Shown: positions 17,764 to 26,808 of the stretch, piece by piece
How positions within the stretch are numbered: position 1 is the stretch's first letter
Layout: each line of letters begins with the position of its first letter
NCBI RefSeq assembly: GCF_900070325.1
Contig: NZ_LN879430.1
Coordinates: forward strand, 1,667,379-1,731,378
DNA: 64,000 nucleotides
Source: Herbinix luporum
GTDB lineage: Bacteria > Bacillota > Clostridia > Lachnospirales > Lachnospiraceae
Direction of reading: 5' to 3'
Program-made: the position numbers and the translations under genes
The notes under the pieces: model-generated
What the model was told of the DNA's origin: nothing
The model's input: the letters and a program-made list of their open reading frames with translations, nothing else
Database searches by the model: none

Positions 17764-18429
17764 TTAATTTTTATCCTTCTTTACCCTATCGGTATTGCTG
17801 GCATTCTCCTTGTTCTTGTGTTCTACCTCCGGCTTTAGAGAATAATCTATTATCTGCTCTATAAGATGTTTCCTCATATATACATCAAAACTTAGCATGC
17901 ATATAAAGGAGAATATGGTAAGAAAATCCCTTTCCTCTTCATCTTCTACAAAATTAAAGGATTCTTTTGCCTTAGTCATCTTACGAATCATATCTTTAGT
18001 AAGAGAATCCGTTTGTTCCTCCTCAAGCCTAAAAATCTCATCATAAATCTCCTTTAGTCCGATATCAGATTTTCCTCCATAAAATCTTTTTGTTAAGGGA
18101 TTAAAGATACTTTTTATATCACTAATTGATAAGATGTTCTTAAAATAATATATAAAAATAAGAAGGAACATATGCTCCTTAGTATACTTCTTCTTATTAG
18201 GAGGGGGAAGCAGTTCATTCTTAGTATAATTATTTATCATTGTTTTAGTAAGAAGCTTATCATCACTGTACCTTTTTGAGGACTTCAGATGCTCATCCAT
18301 AAAGGTTGTCACCTGATCCATATACAAATCGATATTTGGTATATCATCAGGCGTGATAAATTTGACTTTTTTAAGATTATCTATCAAGCTTGATATATAC
18401 TCTTCTTTCGACATATCCAATAAACTCAC
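17764..18429 (-). CDS. DUF1836 domain-containing protein
   Basis: This 221-residue protein has the DUF1836 pattern: DDIPNIDLYMDQVTTFMDEH near the start, then a MerR-like helical segment TKTMINNYTKNELLPPP and KKYTKEHMFLLIFIYYFKNI. The family is widespread in Clostridia and Bacilli and is thought to be a helix-turn-helix transcription factor; its targets are unknown. The C-terminal 60 residues hold a long acidic helix and a polar tail ending in DRVKKDKN. It is transcribed divergently from pcrA and convergently to yerC, with its own terminator. The role is inferred from the family only. Confidence 0.85.
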   Translation of the reverse strand: MSLLDMSKEEYISSLIDNLKKVKFITPDDIPNIDLYMDQVTTFMDEHLKSSKRYSDDKLLTKTMINNYTKNELLPPPNKKKYTKEHMFLLIFIYYFKNILSISDIKSIFNPLTKRFYGGKSDIGLKEIYDEIFRLEEEQTDSLTKDMIRKMTKAKESFNFVEDEEERDFLTIFSFICMLSFDVYMRKHLIEQIIDYSLKPEVEHKNKENASNTDRVKKDKN

Positions 18430-18506
18430 CTCAATTTTATTATATAGTACCCGATACTAGATGTCAAAGCAAAAATAATGATATGTAATTCATATAGGAT
18501 GAAAAC

Positions 18507-18535
18507 TTGAATCTCAACTATGGCCATGCTATACT
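18507..18535 (+). promoter_or_regulatory. pcrA promoter
   Basis: TTGAAT (18507-18512) and TATACT (18530-18535) are separated by exactly 17 bases, 48 bases before the pcrA ATG. Good sigma-A match. Confidence 0.65.
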
Positions 18536-18583
18536 AATCCTATTCAAAAAAATTCTAATACATAAAGACAGGCAGGTAGAAAT

Positions 18584-20833
18584 ATGAGTAATATATATGA
18601 TACATTAAATCCCGAACAAAAGAAGGCTGTATTGCATGATAAGGGACCGCTTCTTATTTTGGCAGGTGCCGGATCAGGTAAAACCAGAGTTTTGACCCAT
18701 CGGATTGCTTATCTGATAGAACACAGAAATGTTAATCCTTGGAATATTCTGGCCATTACATTTACCAATAAAGCAGCCAGAGAAATGCGGGAACGGGTGG
18801 ATCAGATTGTTGGCTACGGTTCAGAAAATATCTGGGTTAGCACTTTCCATTCTACCTGTGTTCGCATTCTAAGACGCTTTATAGATAGAATTGGCTATGA
18901 ACGGAGCTTTTCCATCTACGACACTGACGACCAAAAGGCTCTGATGCGGGAAGTCTGTAAGTATCTTCAAATCGATACTAAGAGAATGCCAGAAAGAAGT
19001 CTTCTTAGTGCCATATCTAAAGCTAAGGACGAACTGATTTCTCCTGAGGAATTTGAAAAAAGAGCCGGGGGAGATTATAACGAAAGAAAATATGCCCAGG
19101 TATATAAGGAATATCAAAAGCGGCTAAAATCAAGTAATGCCTTGGATTTTGATGATTTGATATTTAAGACGGTAGAACTTTTTATGAATGATAAGGAAGC
19201 ACTGACCTACTATCAGAACCGTTTCCGTTATATTATGGTGGATGAGTATCAGGACACCAATACGGCACAGTTTAGACTAATTCATCTTTTAGCCTCAGGT
19301 GTTAATGAATTTGGAAAAAAGGAATATAATCTCTGTGTAGTAGGTGACGATGACCAAAGTATATACAAATTCCGTGGCGCCAATATTCATAATATCCTAA
19401 ATTTTGAGCAGGCATTTCCTAATACCAAGGTTATTAAGCTGGAGCAAAATTATCGCTCATCAAAAAATATTTTAAATGCAGCTAATGAAGTAATAGCTAA
19501 TAATACAAAACGTAAGGAAAAATCCCTATGGACGGACAATGAAGACGGGGATCCTGTAAACTATACCCTATTTGAATCTGATATTGAGGAAGCGGATATT
19601 ATCACCGCTGAAATAAAACGAACTGTGGAAAACAATAAGGCAAATTATAACGATTTTGCTATCCTCTATCGTACCAATGCTCAATCCCGTATATTTGAAG
19701 AAAAATTAATACAAAGGAATATTCCTTATAAAATTATCGGCAGTATAAACTTCTATGCCCGTAAGGAAATTAAGGATATTCTAGCATACCTTAAAACCAT
19801 TGATAACGGATTGGATAATATAGCTGTTAAGAGGATAATAAATGTTCCCCGTAGGGGCATTGGCCTTACTACCATTGACAGGGTTAATGATTATGCCTTA
19901 TTAAATGATATTAGTTTTTATGAAGCACTTACTAGAGCATATCAAATACCGGGCTTAGAACGTACTGCCTCAAAAATCACACCCTTTGTCAGTATGATTG
20001 AAGGATTACGGTCAAGATTACAACAGGATAGCTATAATCTTACAGAGATTATCGACGATATACTGGATGCAACCGGATATTTGAAGGAATTTGAAGATCT
20101 CGACACAGAAGAGGCAAAAGATCGTATAGCCAATATCGATGAATTGGTAAATAAGCTGGTAACCTATGTTGAAGACACCGATGAACCTTCCTTAAGTGGC
20201 TTTTTAGAAGAGGTTGCCCTAGTTTCTGATATAGATAATCTTGATGAAAGCTCAGATCATATGGTGCTTATGACTCTCCATAGCGCTAAAGGACTTGAAT
20301 TTCCTTATGTCTATATCTGCGGTATGGAAGAGGGCATATTCCCCAGTTATATGAGCATCCATGCAGATAATCCCGAGGAAGAGATTGAGGAGGAAAGACG
20401 TCTTTGCTATGTAGGTATTACCAGAGCGAAAAAATGCCTGTCTCTTTCATCCGCAAAACATCGTATGCTTCGTGGTGACATAATGTATAACAAACCATCA
20501 CGGTTTATTCATGAGATACCCAGATATCTTATGAAAGTAAACATGCCTGAAGCAAATATGCCGGAAATAAATATTCCTGCAACTCCAAGGTATCATCACT
20601 CCCAGAAGAATTATAAGCCTTTTGCAACTGCAGAACCGAAGAATTTTGCCGGAAGCAATATGGGCTCCTTAGATTATGAAGTTGGTGACAGTGTCAAACA
20701 TATCAAGTTTGGTATCGGAACAGTTACAAATATAGTTATGGGCGGTAAAGATTATGAGGTTACTGTGGATTTTCCTAGATTTGGTACAAAAAAATTAATA
20801 GCTTCTTTTGCAAAATTAACCCGGGTTGATTAA
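18584..20833 (+). CDS. pcrA: ATP-dependent DNA helicase PcrA (UvrD/Rep family)
   Basis: This 3'-5' superfamily 1A helicase is needed for DNA repair and for removing RecA and stalled RNA polymerase. The 749 residues carry Walker A GAGSGKT (about 26-32), the DEYQDTN motif II, GDDDQSIYKFRGA (motif III), QNYRSS (motif IV), TLHSAKGLEFPYV (motif V) and the GITRAKK motif VI. The C-terminal 55 residues (DYEVGDSVKHIKFGIGTV) form the Tudor-like module that binds RNA polymerase. Every motif is intact. A GGCAGGT-type ribosome site lies upstream. The pcrB and ligA neighbours known from Bacillus are absent. Confidence 0.97.
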   Translation: MSNIYDTLNPEQKKAVLHDKGPLLILAGAGSGKTRVLTHRIAYLIEHRNVNPWNILAITFTNKAAREMRERVDQIVGYGSENIWVSTFHSTCVRILRRFIDRIGYERSFSIYDTDDQKALMREVCKYLQIDTKRMPERSLLSAISKAKDELISPEEFEKRAGGDYNERKYAQVYKEYQKRLKSSNALDFDDLIFKTVELFMNDKEALTYYQNRFRYIMVDEYQDTNTAQFRLIHLLASGVNEFGKKEYNLCVVGDDDQSIYKFRGANIHNILNFEQAFPNTKVIKLEQNYRSSKNILNAANEVIANNTKRKEKSLWTDNEDGDPVNYTLFESDIEEADIITAEIKRTVENNKANYNDFAILYRTNAQSRIFEEKLIQRNIPYKIIGSINFYARKEIKDILAYLKTIDNGLDNIAVKRIINVPRRGIGLTTIDRVNDYALLNDISFYEALTRAYQIPGLERTASKITPFVSMIEGLRSRLQQDSYNLTEIIDDILDATGYLKEFEDLDTEEAKDRIANIDELVNKLVTYVEDTDEPSLSGFLEEVALVSDIDNLDESSDHMVLMTLHSAKGLEFPYVYICGMEEGIFPSYMSIHADNPEEEIEEERRLCYVGITRAKKCLSLSSAKHRMLRGDIMYNKPSRFIHEIPRYLMKVNMPEANMPEINIPATPRYHHSQKNYKPFATAEPKNFAGSNMGSLDYEVGDSVKHIKFGIGTVTNIVMGGKDYEVTVDFPRFGTKKLIASFAKLTRVD

Positions 20834-20948
20834 GTATTTTTGAATAAAATGTCTATTATTAAGCAATTATAATATATAGCAATTCACCCATTAATATGTT
20901 ATACTATTTTTAACTTATAATATATTTACCAAGAAAGGAAGTGAGACC

Positions 20949-21221
20949 GTGGGAAATAAATTGGATGATTTTCTTAATACAATAAAATTAGGCGAAATTA
21001 TGCATAAGAAACAAGAGAAAAAGAAAAACCCTATAATATGCATTCTTGCAATTATTGGTGCCATTGCTGCAGTTGCTGCCATTGCATACGCTGTTTATAG
21101 GTATATGAATCCTGATTACCTAGATGACTTTGATGATGATTTTGATGATTATGAGGAAGATGATGATTTATTAGATGATCTTCAATTAGATTCTGATAAC
21201 GATGATTTTTCTGAGGAATAG
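20949..21221 (+). CDS. Small membrane protein with acidic C-terminus
   Basis: A 90-residue protein starting at GTG (20949), with an AGGAAG ribosome site upstream. It has a basic region (HKKQEKKKN, about 19-27), one membrane helix (about 28-47, rich in I and A) and a very acidic tail of about 40 residues made mostly of Asp, Glu and Leu (DDFDDDFDDYEEDDD). The charge pattern suggests the basic part stays in the cytoplasm and the acidic tail outside. It lies 115 bases after pcrA and may have its own promoter. Function unknown; similar small proteins seem common in Lachnospiraceae. Confidence 0.7.
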   Translation: MGNKLDDFLNTIKLGEIMHKKQEKKKNPIICILAIIGAIAAVAAIAYAVYRYMNPDYLDDFDDDFDDYEEDDDLLDDLQLDSDNDDFSEE

Positions 21222-21250
21222 TTAATTATACACTATTTCACAAAATTTTA

Positions 21251-21302
21251 AGATAATAGACAAACAAGGAAATAATCCTAGTTTGTCTATTATCTTTATT
21301 TA
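21251..21302. terminator. Bidirectional terminator
   Basis: A perfect 15-bp stem, AGATAATAGACAAAC / GTTTGTCTATTATCT, with a 15-base loop is followed by TTATTTATTT. It serves the small membrane protein gene and the convergent binding-protein gene. Confidence 0.9.
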
Positions 21303-21303
21303 T

Positions 21304-22299
21304 TTACTTTTTTATAGCCTTCTGTGCAAATTCAGTATTTACAATATCTTCATATGGAACTCTCTTTTCAAGTTCTCCCGCTTCATAAAGTATATCCTGT
21401 AGTAGATTTAGGCTGGCTTCTTCAAATATGAGATTATCCTTCCAAGTATCCTGCTCGTAATACCTGGTAACAAGTAAAATAAGAGTCTTTATATCAGTTT
21501 CCTTAAACTTGGGTGCAATTGCTTTTGCAATTTCCTCCGGTGTATGGTTTTGTACAAACTCCATTCCCTTTTGAATAGCATTGGTGAACTTCTGAATTAC
21601 ATCAGGGTTCTTTTCAATATAACTTTTGCGAGCTGAAAAAGCCGTATAGGGAACCATACCACTTTCAACTCCTAAAGAAGCCACTACCTTACCGACTCCC
21701 TCCAGTTCCAGTGCCGTAGCAGCTGGTTCAAACTCAATCGTATAATCTCCTTGGCCCGATGCAAATGCCTGTGAAGTCAGGCCAAAATCTATATTCTGTA
21801 TAATATTTAGATCCTTTTGGGGATCAATCCCCTGTTTCTTTAGTATATACTCAAATACCATCTGTGGCATTCCGCCCTTTCGTCCTCCAAGTACGGTCTT
21901 TCCCTTGATATTCTCCCATTTAAAATCTTCAGCCATATCCCTAGATACCAAAAAGTTCCCTGCCCGTTGAGTCAGCTGTGCAAAGTTAACCACATAATCC
22001 TCTGCTCCCTGATTATAAACATAGATAGAGGCTTCAGCTCCCATAAATCCGATTTCACTTTCACCGCTAAGTACTGAAGTCATTGTTTTATTAGCACCCA
22101 ATCCGTTGACTAAATTAACCTTTAACCCTTCCTCCTCAAAATATCCTTCTTCAAAGGCAACATACATAGGGGCATAGAAAATTGAGTGAGCCACCTCATT
22201 TAAAGTAATTTCTATTAAGTCACCCCTACCTTTACAACCGGTCAGTAGTAAAGTCATCATTACCATAAGAGTAAGTACACAGATGATTTTTTTCTTCAC
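21304..22299 (-). CDS. Orphan ABC-transporter substrate-binding lipoprotein (NMT1/SsuA-like)
   Basis: A 331-residue lipoprotein with the lipobox LLTGC (Cys about residue 22), followed by a periplasmic-binding-protein type 2 fold. The phrases VAHSIFYAPMYVAFEEGYFEEEG and GLGANKTMTSVLSGESEIGFMG are characteristic of the NMT1/THI5, SsuA and TauA branch, which binds pyrimidine precursors, alkylsulfonates or similar small molecules. The start is GTG at 22299 after GGGTGAT. No permease or ATPase gene lies beside it: it is followed by a terminator and preceded by a non-coding stretch and a gene remnant. It must use a transporter encoded elsewhere, or it is left over from a lost operon. Confidence 0.9.
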   Translation of the reverse strand: MKKKIICVLTLMVMMTLLLTGCKGRGDLIEITLNEVAHSIFYAPMYVAFEEGYFEEEGLKVNLVNGLGANKTMTSVLSGESEIGFMGAEASIYVYNQGAEDYVVNFAQLTQRAGNFLVSRDMAEDFKWENIKGKTVLGGRKGGMPQMVFEYILKKQGIDPQKDLNIIQNIDFGLTSQAFASGQGDYTIEFEPAATALELEGVGKVVASLGVESGMVPYTAFSARKSYIEKNPDVIQKFTNAIQKGMEFVQNHTPEEIAKAIAPKFKETDIKTLILLVTRYYEQDTWKDNLIFEEASLNLLQDILYEAGELEKRVPYEDIVNTEFAQKAIKK

Positions 22300-22621
22300 A
22301 ATATCACCCAGAACAATGTTACTCCTATTAGTATATGTGGGATATCATAATAAGGTGTCAGGTGACATTTTCTACCTTATTCTAGAGATTATATGATATA
22401 TATCACAGTAAAAAAATCAGAGCAATGTAACACCTACCTTTAAACTTGAATATGTTTAAGCCCATCTATTTATTATACTGTGGTCATTATATATCTGAAC
22501 ATAACAGAATACATATCCAAATCATATACAAGAAAATATTTTATTAAACTATAGCTCTTTACAACTTTTTCTAGTAAAATATATTTCACAGGGAAAAGCA
22601 AACTTCCCAACCCTCCAGTGT
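22300..22621. other. Non-coding stretch upstream of the binding protein
   Basis: No reading frame of note. On the minus strand it must hold the promoter of the binding-protein gene; a TATACT box at 22335-22330 is the best -10 candidate but has no clear -35 partner. A small inverted repeat TGTCA-GG-TGACA (22356-22367) lies just upstream and could be an operator. The right-hand part is AT-rich and merges into the glycosyltransferase remnant. Confidence 0.4.
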
Positions 22622-22909
22622 TTGGTTATTACAATCGCAATCTCCTGTATCGAGGCCTTTGCATGCGGTTTGGTTCCGATATTCTCAGACAGCAAGCTAA
22701 GCGCAGCTGCACAGTTTGCCCTGGGGCCCAAGCATCTATTTAAGGCAGGGTCACCTGAATCATTGGCGGAAAAAATTGATTATTGGCTGGATAATCCCCA
22801 GCAGCTGAAAGAAGCTGAGAAGAAATATATTCGTTTAGGAAAGCAATATGCTTTAGAAGGCAGTATCAGAAAAATAGAAAAAGTATATTTGTCCATGTGT
22901 AAAAGGTAG
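22622..22909 (+). pseudogene. Remnant of a family 4 glycosyltransferase (C-terminal end)
   Basis: About 95 codons are open. From AISCIEAFACGLVPIFSD onward they match the donor-binding C-terminal part of GT4 glycosyltransferases (the E-x7-E region, normally EAIACGLVPVI), continuing to the end of such proteins with a normal stop. There is no ribosome site, the start would be TTG, and the N-terminal acceptor domain and most of the Rossmann fold (about 300 residues) are missing. The frame upstream (for example FPTLQCLVIT) does not resemble the family. This is therefore a truncated relic, not a working gene. It is followed by a strong terminator. Confidence 0.75.
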
Positions 22910-22926
22910 CAGCTATCATAAAAAAG

Positions 22927-22968
22927 AAAGTGTGAACAAAAACTCTTATTTTGTTCACACTTTTTAAA
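22927..22968. terminator. Bidirectional terminator
   Basis: A perfect 15-bp stem, AAAGTGTGAACAAAA / TTTTGTTCACACTTT, with a 7-base loop, A/T-tracted on both sides. It lies between the glycosyltransferase remnant and the convergent protease gene. Confidence 0.9.
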
Positions 22969-22980
22969 ATTACTGGGCTC

Positions 22981-24276
22981 CTATGGTCTTTCTCCCAGTA
23001 CTATATTAAGTTCTTTATCTACATATTCTCCGTCTTGTCGCTCTTTTACCTTTAGAGTAATTTCATCACCAGGTCTTGAATAGGTGAGGATATTAATCAA
23101 GTCGTCAATTGTCTCTATCTTTAAATCATCATAACCTACTATAATATGCCCAGATTTTAACCCTGCCTTCTCAGCCGGTGAATCTTTTATAACATCATTG
23201 ATATAAATTCCCATGGGCATATTAAACTGCTCTGCCAAATCCTTAGTCACATCTTGAGCAGACTCTAAGTTAATTCCCAAAAAGCCCATCTCAGCAACTT
23301 CTTGAACTTTGTTGTTCATAAGTAGATTTATCATAGGAATAGCATCGGAAATAGGTATGGCATAACCCATGCCTTCAACTAGGATATCTTCAAATTTAAC
23401 TGAATTAATACCTATTACTTCTCCGTTAATATTAATTAAGGCACCTCCGCTATTACCTGGGTTTATTGCGGCATCAGTCTGCAGAAGTTTCATCTTTATC
23501 CCTTGGATTTCAATTTCACGATCTAGGGCACTGACATAACCGACGGTTACCGATTGGCCATATCCCAAGGCATTTCCTATGGCTATTACCATTTCTCCGG
23601 CCTTTAATTTTGTAGAATCTCCCAAACGGGCAACCTTAATTGTATTTAAGGTTTCTTTAGAAAGGTCATTAATTCTTACTTCTAATATGGCAAGATCGCT
23701 TCTTGCATCTGATCCTTTTACTGTGGCCTGAGCCTTACTTTCGTCAACAAATACAATTTCTATCTCTTCTGCCTCAGCAATTACATGATTATTAGTAACT
23801 ATCAAAATAGCAGAATCACTTTGGCCTATAATAATACCTGAGCCGCTTCCTACTACCGGTTCATTAAATTGTCTTCCAAAAAATATATCATACTTTGTAA
23901 TTATATCTGTTGAATTAATAGATACAATAGAAGGCATAACCTTTTCTACCACATCGGATACGTCTGTAATAATCCCCTCTGTCTCAGTATTGGTTGTGGC
24001 CAGAACCTTTTCATCGGAAACTCCCTTAGAAGTATCATTTTCTTTTTGTTTTTCTTCTTTACTTAAATTTGCAGCTTTCTGATTATCCCTGCCGCCCCGA
24101 AGAAAATAATGATAACCGCTTGCACATGCCCCTGCAAGTAAACCACAGATTAATGCTAGAGCAATAACTTTTAAGAAACCTGCTCCATTTTTCTTCTTTT
24201 TCTCTTTAGGAGTTTGCCATCCATTGTTTTGGCTATTACTGTCAGTATTATTATTTATATTATACTGGTCGTTCAA
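22981..24276 (-). CDS. htrA: HtrA/DegP-type membrane serine protease (S1C)
   Basis: This is an envelope quality-control protease. It has a polar, Asn-rich cytoplasmic N-terminus, one membrane helix (about residues 33-53 of the product), a low-complexity linker, a trypsin-like domain and one C-terminal PDZ domain. The triad is His in VTNNHVIAEAEE, Asp in DLAILEV and Ser in NPGNSGGALI. The best start is TTG at 24276, which has a perfect AAGGAGG 8 bases upstream. An in-frame ATG 27 bases earlier overlaps that ribosome site and is unlikely to be used. Length is normal for Gram-positive HtrA/YyxA. It is followed by a strong terminator and is probably monocistronic. Confidence 0.94.
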   Translation of the reverse strand: MNDQYNINNNTDSNSQNNGWQTPKEKKKKNGAGFLKVIALALICGLLAGACASGYHYFLRGGRDNQKAANLSKEEKQKENDTSKGVSDEKVLATTNTETEGIITDVSDVVEKVMPSIVSINSTDIITKYDIFFGRQFNEPVVGSGSGIIIGQSDSAILIVTNNHVIAEAEEIEIVFVDESKAQATVKGSDARSDLAILEVRINDLSKETLNTIKVARLGDSTKLKAGEMVIAIGNALGYGQSVTVGYVSALDREIEIQGIKMKLLQTDAAINPGNSGGALININGEVIGINSVKFEDILVEGMGYAIPISDAIPMINLLMNNKVQEVAEMGFLGINLESAQDVTKDLAEQFNMPMGIYINDVIKDSPAEKAGLKSGHIIVGYDDLKIETIDDLINILTYSRPGDEITLKVKERQDGEYVDKELNIVLGERP

Positions 24277-24382
24277 ATATAATTCCTCCTTCAAAATGCC
24301 CATATCTTATTTATGTTAATATCATTCTAACAGGTAATTATGTTCACTTTGTGATTAGATTTTTAAATAAGTATGAAAATGC

Positions 24383-25519
24383 TTATTGAACCGGCACATA
24401 AGAGCCTAAAATCTTTAATTCCAAAGCCTCTTCCCCAATGGAATATAGGGCGTTTTTTACCCCTACATCCTCTAAGGAGCCTTCAAAGTCTGCGAAGAAT
24501 CGGTATCTAAAGGCTTTTCCCTTTATGGGCCTTGATTCGATTCTTGTTAAATTAAGATTATTATGGATAAAATGAGACAATATATTATAGAGGGCTCCGC
24601 TTCTATGGGGCAGTGCAAAACATATGCTGATTTGATTTGCTTTTTTATAATATTCTTTTTTATTAGATATAATAATAAATCTGGTTTGGTTATGGTCCTC
24701 ATTATGAATAGAAGCCTTAAGAAGCTTTAATCCATAAGTTTCACCTGCCTTACGGCTGGCTATGGCCGCCTGACTTATATCATTATCACTATAAACTCTC
24801 CTTGCAGAGGAAGCAGTGCTCCCACCCTCAACCAGTTCTAGGTGGGGATATTGTTTTAAGAAATTCATGCATTGTAACAGCCCTTGACGGTGGGAATATA
24901 CCCTCTTTATATCGGAAAGCTCTGCTTCTTTTAGTCCCCACAAACAATGGTCAATGGCTACTACATGCTCTCCTATTATATAATTATCATATTCGGCTAG
25001 TAAGTCAAATATATCAGCAAGAGTTCCGGTTGAGGAATTTTCAATGGGCAGCACCCCGTAATCTGCCTTGTTTTCCTTAAGCGCTTCCATAACCTCATAA
25101 AAAGTTCCCATAGGCCTTCCTATTCCCTTGCCATTAAAGTATTCCAGCATAGCCTGCTGTGTATAGGAGCCCGGCTCCCCATAATATGCAATATTGGTAT
25201 CAGACCCTGCCCTAAATTCATTCACAGCTATAAATCCTAAATCAAAGAATGTATTAAGCTGCCTATACTGAGCCCTTCTGCTTATAGCCATAATCTGCGA
25301 AAACAATTCTACAACTGCATCAGTATTATCTTTATCCTTAATAAGTTTTTTGAGACTATCAAGCTTTTCTTTCTCCCTGGCAGAATCAAATACAGGCAGT
25401 CCATTTTTTTTCTTGTACTGAGCCACTTTATGGGCCAAGTCCATCCTATATTCAAAATATTCTAAAAGCTTGCTGTCTACATCATCAATTTCTTTTCTGA
25501 TTTTTGCTAAATCCGTCAT
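24383..25519 (-). CDS. pheA: Bifunctional chorismate mutase / prephenate dehydratase (PheA)
   Basis: This enzyme converts chorismate to prephenate and then to phenylpyruvate, the committed route to phenylalanine. The 378 residues contain an AroQ-type chorismate mutase (about 1-85; IRKEIDDVDSKLLEYFEYRM, then VAQYKK), a prephenate dehydratase domain (about 105-285, GEPGSYTQQAM and the catalytic NQTRFIII) and a C-terminal ACT domain with GALYNIL and ESRPIKGKAFRYRFF, the phenylalanine-binding motifs. Feedback inhibition by phenylalanine is therefore expected. In many Firmicutes the two activities are separate proteins; the fused form occurs in Clostridia. The ribosome site is GGAGG, 8 bases before the ATG. 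It is not linked to the trp operon 18 kb away. Confidence 0.96.
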   Translation of the reverse strand: MTDLAKIRKEIDDVDSKLLEYFEYRMDLAHKVAQYKKKNGLPVFDSAREKEKLDSLKKLIKDKDNTDAVVELFSQIMAISRRAQYRQLNTFFDLGFIAVNEFRAGSDTNIAYYGEPGSYTQQAMLEYFNGKGIGRPMGTFYEVMEALKENKADYGVLPIENSSTGTLADIFDLLAEYDNYIIGEHVVAIDHCLWGLKEAELSDIKRVYSHRQGLLQCMNFLKQYPHLELVEGGSTASSARRVYSDNDISQAAIASRKAGETYGLKLLKASIHNEDHNQTRFIIISNKKEYYKKANQISICFALPHRSGALYNILSHFIHNNLNLTRIESRPIKGKAFRYRFFADFEGSLEDVGVKNALYSIGEEALELKILGSYVPVQ

Positions 25520-25575
25520 GTATTTTCCTCCATATATAATTATTTTTTAGCCCAAATATGTCTTATTTTTATCAA

Positions 25576-25604
25576 TTGAATAATTTTCTGTACCGATATA
25601 TAAT
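25576..25604 (+). promoter_or_regulatory. Promoter of the DUF5050 gene
   Basis: TTGAAT (25576-25581) and TATAAT (25599-25604) are separated by 17 bases, 41 bases before the start codon of the downstream gene. Confidence 0.7.
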
Positions 25605-25645
25605 ATTGGTAAAGCTATCTACTACTACATCGGGGGTGTTAAAGA

Positions 25646-26695
25646 TTGTCAACTATTAAAAAGCTCTTGCTTTCTCTTTTTATTATAACGATTATATCCG
25701 TTACAGGAATTTATCTATATTCAATAAACCGTACTTTCCCAAATGATAAAGAGTTAAGAGGTAATACAGCAGGAAATCTTTATAACGGCGGTCTGTTTTG
25801 CGAAAAGGACGGTAGAATATATTTTAGCAATGACAATGATGACGGCAGTCTATATGTGATGAATTCTGATACTAGCAAGTATAAAAAAATACATCCTGAC
25901 AAGGCTACTTATATAAATGTAGACGAAAATTATATATACTACATTCGTGCCAATAACACTAGGGAAAATAACCCCGATATCTTCTTCATGTTTAATAATA
26001 CAGGCATATTTCGCATTAACCAAAACGGTAAAAACCTAAAACTTATAAGCAGAAATCCCGGAAGCTATTTAACTTTAAAGGGTAACTTAGTTTATTATCT
26101 AAATTACAAGGTAAATGAGGGACTATATCTTTACCGCAATCAAACTGATGGTGAATTTGAACGGCTTCTACTTAAAGAGCCTGTTATACCTGCAGCTATT
26201 ATTGATAATAAATTATATTATATTAGTGAAAAAAAGAATCATAGTATTAATTATATGAATTTATCCAGTTTTACCACCGGAGTCCATATAGAAGGAAATT
26301 TTGCTTACCCTATTTTCTTTGATAATTATATATACTATATGGACTTGTCCAATAACTACAGCATTAATAGAATGAACCTTGACGGATCAGATCCTACTGT
26401 CCTGGTAAATGAACGCTGCTCCACATTTAATATAACCAACTCCGGTAAATACCTTTACTATCAAGTAGATGATAAAGACAATAGTAAAATATGCCGGATT
26501 GACCTTACAACTATGGAGACTAAAGTATTATTAGACGGTCATTATAAGCAGATTCATGTAACAGATAATTATGTCTTCTTTAAAGATTTTGATAACAAAA
26601 ATACCTATATGGTCTCTGCTGACGGAAGTTCTAAGGTTGAACCCTTTAATCCTCCCAATTTAAGTAAGGATAATGACTCTAAAACCTCTAAATAA
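25646..26695 (+). CDS. DUF5050 beta-propeller-like surface protein
   Basis: A 349-residue protein starting with TTG (25646) after GGGGGTG. One N-terminal membrane segment (about 6-24) is followed by a repeated beta-rich domain. Blades of roughly 45 residues contain phrases such as GRIYFSNDNDDGSLYVMNSD, NYIYYIRANN and GKYLYYQVDDKDNSKICRID, the pattern of DUF5050 and related propellers. These domains lie outside the cell in Clostridia, often joined to sensor or wall-binding modules, but here the domain stands alone. No catalytic residues are evident. Function unknown. It is transcribed alone between its own promoter and a terminator. Confidence 0.82.
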   Translation: MSTIKKLLLSLFIITIISVTGIYLYSINRTFPNDKELRGNTAGNLYNGGLFCEKDGRIYFSNDNDDGSLYVMNSDTSKYKKIHPDKATYINVDENYIYYIRANNTRENNPDIFFMFNNTGIFRINQNGKNLKLISRNPGSYLTLKGNLVYYLNYKVNEGLYLYRNQTDGEFERLLLKEPVIPAAIIDNKLYYISEKKNHSINYMNLSSFTTGVHIEGNFAYPIFFDNYIYYMDLSNNYSINRMNLDGSDPTVLVNERCSTFNITNSGKYLYYQVDDKDNSKICRIDLTTMETKVLLDGHYKQIHVTDNYVFFKDFDNKNTYMVSADGSSKVEPFNPPNLSKDNDSKTSK

Positions 26696-26723
26696 TTATA
26701 TCGTATGATTTTTGACTAGTATC

Positions 26724-26778
26724 TTGCCTTAGCCTATATGCAGCCTTACAAGCTTACAAAATGCTAAGGCAATTTCCT
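26724..26778. terminator. Bidirectional terminator
   Basis: A perfect 10-bp stem, TTGCCTTAGC / GCTAAGGCAA, with a 29-base loop is followed by TTTCCTTAT. It lies between the convergent DUF5050 and folC genes. Confidence 0.7.
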
Positions 26779-26808
26779 TATAAATCACCATATTATCATT
26801 ATCTATGA

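Noticed and set aside
22622..22909. Working small glycosyltransferase gene
   Set aside because: Only the last quarter of the family is present, with no ribosome site and unrelated sequence before it.
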